Positions 48,039 through 59,100 of a stretch of 64,000 nt of DNA are shown here, piece by piece (positions within the stretch are counted from its first letter, which is position 1; the number at the start of each line of letters is the position of its first letter). The DNA lies in contig OZ004596.1 in the NCBI GenBank assembly GCA_963924555.1, positions 3,730,139 to 3,794,138 on the forward strand, written 5' to 3'. The position numbers were made by a program, and so were the translations under genes. The stretch comes from Crambe crambe. Taxonomy: Eukaryota > Porifera > Demospongiae > Poecilosclerida > Crambeidae. The notes under the pieces are model-generated. The model searched no databases, was not told the DNA's origin, and saw only the letters and a program-made list of their open reading frames with translations.

Positions 48039-48792
48039 TATGCACACAAACTCTAAAGAGTGTGAATCATCTTTAGCTGGCTGAACCAGTATATAGCTGG
48101 ACAGCTAAAATCCCAGGCTTATAGCTAATACATTATCTGAGCTAGCTATACCTGAATCTCACCTGTAATGTAGTCAATCCAAAAGAAGTTAGCTACTGAT
48201 TTTCAACAGCTATGCAGTATAATATAAAATAGCCTCTCTCATCCACACACACATGTATAAATATAGAATTTGCAATGCCAAGACTAGCAGCTAATAACAA
48301 CAATGCTTTCAATGACCTTATAACCAATCAAGACTCAATAAAAAGTTGCTACACTGCCAAAGTAGAATGCCAATCAAAATGTCAGACTACACTGTACATT
48401 AACACACATTTTTACAGCAGTGCAACCACTTCAAGGGTGTGGTGTATGTGCCTTGTCTACAAACTACAAGTAACACAGTAATAGTTTGTCCCACACAAAT
48501 TTCTATAATTATAGACCACAGCAGGCATTCCATAGACTAGTCATCCAACCATAATTATAGTAGCTAGTGGGTATTCCATAAAGAAATTTGTACAAAGGAT
48601 ATAAGGACATTATATATTATAATTAAGGATTATAATTCCAATTCTCCCATTAAGTATTTAATCAAAGGGGACAACCCACAAATCAAGTTGCACTAATAAC
48701 TTGTCGCTATACCAATTCCACTCCATAATATTAGTGGAACACTATAGATATAACACTATAGATATGTAATCAGCATCATGCAAGTGTACAAG
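48039..48792. other. Gap between small CaaX gene and CatSper2 stop
   Basis: Presumed promoter and 5' UTR of the small acidic gene and 3' UTR of CatSper2. AT-rich; an open frame at 48275-48481 on the + strand has no support. No other feature seen. Confidence 0.5.
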
Positions 48793-51700
48793 TTACTGTT
48801 CTTCATCATGATCAACAGGATGACACTCTAACAAGCTTTCAGCTGCAACCAGACACCACAGTAAAGAGAGAGGAAGAAGAAAGAAAATATCTCACCAACA
48901 GATTCTTGCAGCTTATCGAATTGTTCTAGATTATCCTGTAGTTGCTCCATTAATTGATAATACCTGAACAGACACATCAATCAATCAATCATGGATGCAA
49001 TCATGGATGTATACACACTGATTTCACATTACAAATAGCCATGGCAGTTGTTAGAACATTAATAATGCGTACCTAAAGAGTGTATCTCTGGGCCAAAGTG
49101 TTTCAACTGGTTTGCTAAGTGCCTCCAAGTTCTTTTCCACAGCTTCATCCCAACCTACACTCATTATAACATACACATGCGTGCTCAGTGCCCCAAGATA
49201 CAGACTATGGTAAACATTAAGTGGATGCTTTAATGTGCTCCTAACCTTTTGATACTTTTTCTTCAATCACTAAATGGTCATCTTGTTGAGGTTCATATTC
49301 ACTTAGTCTATAATTATAATACCATGTACCATTAGAGTCAAACTAATAAATAAATAAATACTTACGTAGAAGCATCATACAAGTTTGGGGGAACAACAAC
49401 ACTTTCCCTGGAAAACAATTGTTATAAAATAGGAAATATAATTAGGAGGTAGAGGAAGGAAGGGAGGGGAGAGTATATATGGAGAAAGGAGAAACCTAGC
49501 TTGCTTGATCCTGTCATTATATCTGATGATTTCGACACTTAGCTCCTTCTTCATCCGTGCCAGTTCAACTCTTTTCCCTTTACTTTCCCTCTTTTGTGCT
49601 AACTCAGCAGTTAGACTTTGAAAGTTATTCACTGTCAATATTATATACATCACAAAATAGTATTACCTCTAATAATTTTGATACACTCACCCATGATGCC
49701 TATAATGAGGTTACGGAAGATGAAGGACCCTATCCCAATCCAGAGAATCACATAAAACAGTACACCAATTGGGTTGTGTTCTTTAATGATGGCTTGATAT
49801 ATCCTGTACCACTGATCCAAAGTGAAGAGTTGAAATAGAGTGATGAAGGTAGTTGAGAGGTCACTGTATATTATGATGAGGAAGTGGTAAAGTTTGCTGA
49901 TGTAACATTATATATAGTGGGAAATTAAAATTTCCGGAGACCAACATGGGATTGTAACTTGCCTTGTTCCCCTTCACACTCACCCCACTCACTTTGAGGT
50001 GCTGGAACATATTTGAGTATTGTACCTGAAGTACATGGTTGAAGTGTTGGGAGAAGTGTTATCAGGATTGAAGAAGATGATACCAATTATGGCAAAAATG
50101 AAGCTCACTATGATAAATAGCAGAGTGATGAAAATCAGAGACTGCATGAATGGAAAGAAGTAAGCCATAACTAAGAGTTTGGTCAAAATTACACATACAC
50201 AGTAGGACATGCACTTCATGAGTGGTTTGGTCTAAATCTCTCCACAGGCTAACCTGAAAAGTCTGCAAGACAGTTAGTATAACAATCTGTAGTCTGGTTA
50301 ATCTGGCTACCTGTACATATAGTGTGAACATAGCAGTCATAATGTAGCTATATAATATAAAAATTTACAAGTTTGAAACCACGTAAGATGCGGAAAACTG
50401 ATAGCTTCCTTGCAGTAAGTGCTGCACTTGATGATCTGCCAGCAGTAACTGCAAGCATTATGGTGGATGTGATAGACTGTAAGAGAAAACAATAAACAAA
50501 CAAACAACACCAAACTAAAATTAATAGTCCTTACTATCATGGTGACAATCAAGTCAAAGACATTCCATATGCTTTTCCAAAATTCTGTGAAATTATCAAC
50601 CCATTTCAGAATTATCTCGATGGAAAATAAAATCACACTGATGTAGTCAAAGATTTCAAAGAATGCAACTGCTACAACAGCAGCAGTGATTGGGGTGTTG
50701 CTGGTTCCATTGCCACTTGGCTGAGGAAGCTCTAGCTCTAAGATTTAAAAACATATATAATTAACCGCAGCGAAGGGGTTACTTGCTTTGTACCACAATA
50801 TGTGCTTATTTACGTAGTAGGGACTGGTTCCACTTACCTCCTTCTATTCCAATCATGAGGCAATTGAGAACAGTGATAACCAACAGAACGTTTTGAAAAA
50901 TGCTGCCTTTATGAAATATTGTAGTAAAGGAAGATAGGTATGCAAACTATCTTCCAAAATACAATGGAGTAGCTATGCTGTATTCTTGCTAACTATAGCA
51001 TGGAACCTCTCAATACTATACACAACATTGTGAAGAGTGTACAAGGTTTTTTTGCAGTCTGTCGGTACTGTTGATTATTGCAATTCACATGCACATGACA
51101 ATGAATAAATTTATCTTAAAACGTGAATAACATAAAGTAGCTATGGCTACTCCTCCCACTTTATGGCAACACACACACATTGGTTCTTTAGCTAGTTGCT
51201 TGTAAAGAAATGGGAAACATCAATGAGACTCTATTGGAGGCATCTCGAGATGGCAACCTCTCCAAGGCCAAGGCTCTGTTGGATAAAGGTGCTGAAGTGA
51301 ATCATGCTCATGCTGAGACTGGTGAAACTCCTCTCACTCTGGCCAGTCAAAATGGCCATAAAGCTCTTGTGGAACTTTTACTGAAGAAAGAAGCTGATAT
51401 CAATCGAATGAACTCCTATGGAGGATCTGCCCTCTATGTAGCCAGTTTTAATGGACATGCAGAAGTTGTGGATCGACTTCTCCAACATGGCGCCGACATC
51501 AATGCTCAAATCAAAGATGGCTCTACAGCTCTCATGGCTGCTTCCTTCAATGGGCACAGTCTTGTCGTCATTAAACTACTCGTGGAGCACAGAGCTGAAG
51601 TCAACATCCAACGTAACGATGGAGGTAATGCTCTGATATCTTCCATCTTCAATGGGCACACAAACGTTGCTGAATTGTTGCTTGAAAATGGTGCCAATCC

Positions 51701-52997
51701 AAATCTATGTAAGAAAGATGGATTCTCTCCTTTGATATATGCTTGCAGTACTGGTCAGTTGGAAGTGGTTCAAAATTTATTGAAACATGGAGCACATGTG
51801 AATGTTAAAAGCAGCAAGGGGCAGACACCACTCATAGACGCTAGCAGTGCAGGATATTCTAGCATTGTTATGACATTACTCCAGTATGAGGCAGAAATTA
51901 ACTTGGAGAATGCAGACCATCAGAACGCATTACTAGTCGGGATTCTCAATAGGCATCCTCAGATTATAATTGCCTTGTTGGAAGCTGGTGCTAAACTACC
52001 AAAGAAATTTAAGCAGTTGGAGAGCAAGAACACCACACAAAAGCTGGAAGATAGGAAAGATGATAGTGCTAAAATGAAGGAGGAAATGAAATCCAGCAGA
52101 TTTGACGAGAGTAAGAAAGATGGAGGAGATGAAGAGGAAGAAGTTATTGAAACAGAACAAAACAGGCCTAAAGAGGAGAGTAAAGATGAAGCATAGACAT
52201 TTGGAGCTATAATATGTAGCTAACTAGTTAGGGAAGGACAGTCTCACTAGTCTGTACTTGTACTTCAGTGACAGCTGTCATAATAATTATGCTCACAGCC
52301 AGTTTTAACTTGCCCTCTCATATTATGAGATCAAGTCCTAAAAGTGCTGCCAGTACCACCTCTTCATTGTAGTTAGTTTTCTATAACAACTATTATATTT
52401 CCCTAGCATAAATGCATAAATGACCCTTGTAAAGCAGCATGCATCCTCTCCATAAAATTTCTACTACAAAATGGCAGCAACCACACCCCTTTAGAAGTAC
52501 ATAGGTCATGTGACCTACCTATCCAGGCGTGTACGTGTGTACCAGAACTGTATCACCACTATAAGATAGGATACTCTGCACGACCAAGTTAGCCCAAATT
52601 CCATATGAGAGCTTCTTCACGTTTCTTACACGAGTTAGTCTATGATCAACAATATTCACCTTCTTCATGAAGCCACGTTTATAAGTCTTAAACTTTATCA
52701 TCTGTTCTGGTGACTCAGTCAGTACCTTCTCCATGACATCTTGGGCTACAGAAAGGCGACTGTAAATTTTGGTTCCCTGATTGGGAAATATTCTATGCAG
52801 AATCCAAATATCCTTTACTTACGGATGATATCAGTTGTGTTGTAAATGGGTACTTTCTCTTTCCCTTGTTCACTGGTGCATTCAAGGATTTGAAATTCTT
52901 CTATCAGTTTAGAGCGGAAAATTTCGGCCCTGTGTGATAATTCCTCTACATCCTCAGCACTCTCTGAACTATCGTTCGACTCCACCTGTTGAATCAT
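48793..52997 (-). CDS. CATSPER2: CatSper2, pore subunit of the sperm calcium channel
   Basis: Fourteen exons (- strand): 52997-52823, 52745-52575, 50906-50838, 50737-50535, 50476-50369, 50310-50254, 50141-50026, 49863-49691, 49631-49496, 49407-49366, 49307-49246, 49154-49073, 48963-48896 and 48842-48793; 503 residues (human 530). It is a single six-helix ion-channel unit: S1 (QNVLLVITVLNCLMIGIEG), S2-S3 (IEIILKWVDNFTEFW, NVFDLIVTMI), S4 (ARKLSVFRILRGFKL), S5, pore TLFQLFTLDQWY with the Asp of the CatSper filter, S6 (FIFRNLIIGIM). CatSper2 hallmarks are at both ends: FRSKLIEEF near the start and WDEAVEKNLEAL..LWPRDTLFRY..LMEQLQDNLEQ near the end. With CatSper1, 3 and 4 it forms the Ca2+ channel of the sperm flagellum. 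Intron 2 (1668 bases) carries another gene. The ATG at 52997 is the first true ATG in frame. Confidence 0.93.
51210..52196 (+). CDS. Intronless ankyrin-repeat protein nested in a CatSper2 intron
   Basis: One uninterrupted frame of 328 codons, on the strand opposite to CatSper2. Residues about 7-265 form seven to eight ankyrin repeats with the usual TPLxxAxxxGHxxxVxxLLxxGAxxN pattern (for example GETPLTLASQNGHKALVELL; SPLIYACSTGQLEVVQNLL). The last 60 residues are charged and disordered, ending EESKDEA. The start MGNINET offers a Gly at position 2, a possible but not ideal myristoylation site. Ankyrin repeats bind other proteins; the partner cannot be read from sequence. Absence of introns among intron-dense neighbours suggests a retrocopy or a captured gene. 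No poly(A) remnant was recognised at its 3' side. Confidence 0.9.
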   Translation: MGNINETLLEASRDGNLSKAKALLDKGAEVNHAHAETGETPLTLASQNGHKALVELLLKKEADINRMNSYGGSALYVASFNGHAEVVDRLLQHGADINAQIKDGSTALMAASFNGHSLVVIKLLVEHRAEVNIQRNDGGNALISSIFNGHTNVAELLLENGANPNLCKKDGFSPLIYACSTGQLEVVQNLLKHGAHVNVKSSKGQTPLIDASSAGYSSIVMTLLQYEAEINLENADHQNALLVGILNRHPQIIIALLEAGAKLPKKFKQLESKNTTQKLEDRKDDSAKMKEEMKSSRFDESKKDGGDEEEEVIETEQNRPKEESKDEA

Positions 52998-53078
52998 TTT
53001 CACCGCCTAACTCCTAGTTCTACGAGTCAGCTAAGAGACTATCTATGGACCGGTCGTGCTGTGCAACAGCTGCTAGTC

Positions 53079-53090
53079 TGCGCATGCGCA
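53079..53090. promoter_or_regulatory. NRF1-like palindrome before CatSper2
   Basis: TGCGCATGCGCA, 82 bases upstream of the CatSper2 ATG and only 44 bases after the CENP-E stop, so it lies within what must be the CENP-E 3' UTR or cleavage region. Confidence 0.5.
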
Positions 53091-53133
53091 TTATTATAGA
53101 CAGCTTCTAATATAAAGGAATAAAACACTAATT

Positions 53134-56100
53134 TCATTGAGTTTTGCATTCATCTTGAGATTGCCTGGCTTTCCCACTTTCAAGGAAAGTTTGCTCCCAC
53201 AAAAATTTCTTCTGTGCAGAAATGATGCTCTCCTCAGGATCCTGATTCTCATTGGCAGTGGTAGATTTATCATTCACTGAAGGTATCTTGTAAGTGAAGA
53301 TCGATGGTTTTGATGGTAGAGGCTTCTGTAGAGAGTTTTTGGCAGTGCTCTCAGGCTCCTGATTTCCAGTAGCAGCAGTGGATCTATTAGCCAGTGAAGG
53401 TGTCTTGTAAGTGAAGATTGATGGTGAAAGAGGTTTGGGAACAGAGATGCTACTCTCTTCATGCTTCTCACTCATAGTAGCTGATATTTTGTCCATTAAA
53501 GGTGTCTTGGAAGCAAGCATAGATGATTTTGACAGTGGAGACTTCATGCTGTGTGAAGCCACTGATTTGACAGCTGAACACTTCTCTTCCGTTGCATCTA
53601 TTATAACAATCATCAATGTCAATCAAACTTCCTAAATTGAAATTTGGGGCTACATTAATATCTACATATAATCATCACCATGTATATGTAGTCTACTTGA
53701 TTTCATTTTCTCTGCTGCTCCACAAGTGCAGACTTCCTTCACTGAGCTGTATTTGGCTCTAAAAATGTTGCGCTCTTTCCGAATTCTCTCACTGTATGGG
53801 AAAGTTTAAAAGGTGGCATGAATAGTTGAAATAAAGTATCAATTGTGGCAGCCAACACATAAGATGTACCTTTCAGTAGTGAGCCGTGCAAGTCTCTCAG
53901 TGGCCTTGACCATCTTCACTCTCTGCTCCTCCTTTTCAGCAGACATCACTGCCAACTCCTGTTTCAATTTATAGAAAGCCAGACCAGTCACTGTTCCAGA
54001 GCCATCCACCACAGTACTATTCGTAACTGTATACCATACATACACTTATTCTAATTGTCCACGTAAATTATACTATTCTCATTCCTACCTTTTGGTACAG
54101 CAGCCATTCCTTGTATCTTCGTGGTTAAACGAGCATTATCTCTTCGAACAGCACTAAGCCTGAGGAAGATATAAACACACACAACATCCTTGAAACATAC
54201 CAGTATTATTATAATTACAACTGACTTACGTTTCTTTCAGCTCATGGTTTTCATTCATGAGTTTTGATTGAGAAGTGTGAGGCCCAGTCTATATGTACAT
54301 TTATCAGGATATAGAATTACCTTACTACAGTGAACCCTCACTAATCCGAACCCCTTTAATCTGAATAGCATCTTAATGATATTCATGGCTATTTTAAGCT
54401 GCATTAAATGGAAACTAGAAAGTGCTCCATTCAAAACTATGCAATCATTAATCACTAATCTAAATGGGCTCTGGTCCCAAGCTATTCGGATTAGTGAGAT
54501 CCACTGTATTGGTACATAGACGACCTGCACATACCTGTTTCAGTTGGGCAACCACTAATTTATGAGCTGTACTCAACTCTTTATACTGAAATAAGATAAT
54601 GATATCTTATGAGCACAATTATCGATCACACAAGTTTCACCTTGGCTTCCATCTCTTCAGCCTTCCTATAACCTTCATCTTCATTCCATTCAGCACTCTG
54701 TGGAGCAGGAGGAGATCCCATCAATTATCACGTAGTAATAATTATGATATGTACATACACTATCATGCACAGTATACCTACTTTCCCTTCAAATTAAGTC
54801 AGTCCTCCCCAGTGTCTACATTCACATACCATCAACTCATCCCTTGTTTTTTCGTATCTGGTTCTGAGATCCTTGAGTTCCTCCGTTGAATTCTTTAACT
54901 CTTCACTGCTCTTCAGTAATTGTTGCTGCAAGTGTTTATATGCACAAGTAATATGAAAAACCTTTCAATGTTTATTAGTACACACCATCAAATCATCTTT
55001 TGCAGTCTTGAGAATTTCTTTTTCTTCATTGGCAGTTTTCAATTCCTCCTTCATCTTCATGAGGTCCTGAGTAAATGCTTCTTCAAGAGATTTCTACGTA
55101 CATCAAGTAAGAACAGTATATGCTTAATTTATGACATTTTATCAGTACCTTTTCAGTGAAAATCCTTTGGTGTGACACTTGAATATCTTGCAGCTACAAA
55201 TTTAACATGTTAACTATAATATATGATGACCTAGAAGTATGTACCTCTTTTTCCAACTTCTCCACTTTCTCCTGACTCTCATTCTCATTCCACTCGGCAC
55301 TCTGCATGCAGCAGGTACCAATAATTCAAGGATAGGTGTGCACAACTACTCCTACCATCAAATCATCTTTTGCTTGCTCATATTTAGTCCTGAGAACTTC
55401 TTTTTCTTCATTGGCAGCTTTCAATTCCTCCTTCATCTTTATGAGGTTCTGAGTAGATGCTTCTTCAAAAGATAAATCCTACATCAAATAGGAACAAATA
55501 CATATGTGACTTCCACAAGCATAACTATATATCCATGAGTACCTTTTCTGTGAGTTCAGTGAGAATCTTTTGGTGTGACACCTGAATATCTTTCAGCTAT
55601 GCATAAATTTAATGTGTCAACTTGCTTAAATTGTACACAACTTAGCATATGTACCTCCTTTTCCAATTTCTCCACCTTCTCCTGACTTTCATTCTCATTC
55701 CACTCGGCACTCTGCATGCAGCAGGTACCAATAATTCACAGAATAGGTGTGCATAATTACTCATACCATCAAATCATCTTTTGCTTGCTCATATTTAGTC
55801 CTGAGAACTTCTTTTTCTTCATTGGCAGCTTTCAATTCCTCCTTCATCTTCATGAGGTCCTGAGTAAACACTTCTTCAAGAGACTTCTACATCAAATAAT
55901 ATGACTTCAACAAACATAAGTACATGACTATCAGTACCTTTTCAGTGAGAATCTTTTTGTGTGACACCTGAATATCTTGCAGCTAGATATAAATTTAATG
56001 TGTCAATCCACATGACTTAGAAGCCACTACTTATTATGTACCTCCTTTTCCAACTTCTCCACCTTCTCCTGACTCTCATTCTCATTCCACTCGGCACTCT

Positions 56101-59100
56101 GCATGCAGCAGGTACCAATAATTCAAGGATAGGCATTCATAATTACTCATACCATCAAATCATCTTTTGCTTGCTCATATTTAGTCCTGAGAACTTCTTT
56201 TTCTTCATTGGCAGTTTTTAATTCCTCCTTCATCTTCATGAGGTCCTGAGTAAATGCTTCTTCAAGAGATTTCTACATCAAAGAACAGAATGTTCGCAGT
56301 TTACGACTTCCATAAGCATAAGTAACTCTCAGTACAAACATAAGTAATACCTTTTCTGTGAGTTCAGTGAGAATCTTTTTGTGTGACACCTGAATGTCTT
56401 GCAGCTAGACATAAATTTTAATGTGTCAACTTTCTTAAATTGTACACAACTTAGCATATGTACCTCCTTTTCCAATTTCTCCACCTTCTCCTGACTCTCA
56501 TTCTCATTCCACTCGGCACTCTGCATGCAGCAGGTACCAATAATTCACAGGATAGGTGTGCATAATTACTCATACCATCAAATCATCTTTTGCTTGCTCA
56601 TATTTAGTCTTGAGAACCTCTTTTTCTTCATTGGCAACTTTCGATTCCTCCTTTATCTTCATGAGGTCCTGTTCTTCAAGAGACTTCTACATCAAATATA
56701 TAATTTTGTGACTTCCACAAGCAGAAGTAACCATCAGTACCTTTTCTGTGAGTTCAGTGAGAATCTTTTGGTGTGATACTTGAATGTCTTGCAGCTATGA
56801 AATTTAATGTGCCAATTTGCTTAAATTGTACAAGCAATAAGTATACATACTTCCTTTTCCAATTTCTCCTGACTCTCATTCTCATTCCACTCGGCACTCT
56901 GTATGCAGCAGGTACCAATAATTCACAGAATAGGTGTGCATAATTACTCATACCATCAAATCATCTTTTGCTTGCTCATATTTAGTCCTGAGAACTTCTT
57001 TTTCTTCATTGGCAGCTTTCAATTCCTCCTTCATCTTCATGAGGTCCTGAGTAAACACTTCTTCAAGAGACTTCTACATCAAATAATATGACTTCAACAA
57101 ACATAAGTACATGACTATCAGTACCTTTTCAGTGAGAATCTTTTTGTGTGACACCTGAATATCTTGCAGCTAGATATAAATTTAATGTGTCAACCCACAT
57201 GACTTAGAAGCCACTACTTATTATGTACCTCCTTTTCCAATTTCTCCATCTTCTCCTGACTCTCATTCTCATTCCACTCGGCACTCTGTATGCAGCAGGT
57301 ACCAATAATTCACAGGTGTGCATAATCACTCATACCATCAAATCATCTTTTGCTTGCTCATATTTAGTCTTGAGAACCTCTTTTTCTTCGTTGGCAACTT
57401 TTAATTCCTCCTTTATCTTCATGAGGTCCTGTTCTTCAAGAGACTTCTACATCAAATATATAATTTTGTGACTTCCACAAGCAGAAGTAACCATCAGTAC
57501 CTTTTCTGTGAGTTCAGTGAGAATCTTTTGGTGTGATACTTGAATGTCTTGCAGCTATGAAATTTAATGTGTCGATTTGCTTAAATTGTACAAGCGATAA
57601 GTATACATACCTCCTTTTCCAACTTCTCCACCTTCTCCTGACTCTCATTCTCATTCCACTCGGCACTCTGCATGCAGCAGGTACCAATAATTCATAGGAT
57701 AGGCATTCATAACTACTCCTACCATCAAATCATCTTTTGCTTGCTCATATTTAGTCTTGAGAACCTCTTTTTCTTCATTGGCAGCTTTCAATTCCTCCTT
57801 CAGGTCCTGAGTAAACGCTTCTTCAAGAGACTTCTACATCAAATAAGAACAGTATATATATGTGACTTCCACAAACATAATTAGTACCTTTTCTGTGAGT
57901 TCGGTGAGAATCTTTTTGTGTGATACCTGAATGTCTTGCAGCTAGACATAAATTTTAATGTGTCGACTTTCTTGAATTGTTATAAGCGATAAGTATACAT
58001 ACCTCCTTTTCCAACTTCTCCACCTTCTCCTGACTCTCATTCTCATTCCACTCAGCACTCTGCATGCAGCAGGTACCAATAATTCACAGGATAGGTGTGC
58101 ATAACTACTCATACCATCAAATCATCTTTTGCTTGCTCATATTTAGTCTTGAGAACCTCTTTTTCTTCATTGGCAGTTTTCAATTCCTCCTTCATCTTCA
58201 TGAGGTCCTGAGTAAATGCTTCTTCAAGAGACTTCTACATCAAATAAGAACAGTATATGCATATGCTTAATTTATGACTTCCACAAGCATAAGTAGTACC
58301 TTTTCTGTGAGTTCAGTGAGAATCTTTTGGTATGATACTTGAATATCTTGCAGCTATACAAATGTGTCAACTTTCTTAAATTGCACACATTATGACTTAG
58401 AAGCAATAAGTACACATACCTCCTTTTCCAATTTCTCCACCTTCTCCAGGCTTTTTTCATTTTCATTCCACTCGGCACTCTGTATGCAGCAGGTACCAAT
58501 AATTCAAGGATAGGCATTCATATTCACTCATACCATCAAACCATCTTTTGCTTGCTCGTATTTAGTCTTGAAATTTTCTTTTTCTTCATTGGCAGCTTTC
58601 AATTCCTCCTTCATCTTCATGAGGTCCTGAGTAAACACTTCTTCAAGAGATTTCTATATCAAATAAGAATAAGAACAGTATATGCTCAATTTGTGGATTT
58701 CCACGAGCAAATCAGTACCTTTTCTGTGAGAATCTTTTGGTGTGACACTTGAATGTCTTGCAGCTATACATATATTTAATTTGCTTAAATTGCACACATT
58801 ATGACTAAGAAGCAATAGGTATACATACCTCCTTTTCCAACTTCTCCACCTTTTCCTGACTCTCATTCTCATTCCATTCAGCACTCTGCATGCAGCAGGT
58901 ACCAATAATTCACAGGATAGGTGTGCATAACTACTCCTACCATCAAATCGTCTTTTATTTGCTCATATTTAGTCCTGAGAACTTCTTTTTCTTCACTGGC
59001 AGTTTTCAATTCCTCCTTCATCTTCATGAGGTCCCGAGTAAATGCTTCTTCAAGAGACTTCTACATCAAATAATATGATTTCCACAAACATAAATATGTA

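Noticed and set aside
51506-51697. Reverse-strand frame inside the ankyrin gene
   Set aside because: Shadow of the real frame; low-information sequence.
53134-53622. Separate small gene at the CENP-E tail
   Set aside because: Phases join it to upstream exons and it ends in the CENP-E-type ECKTQ.
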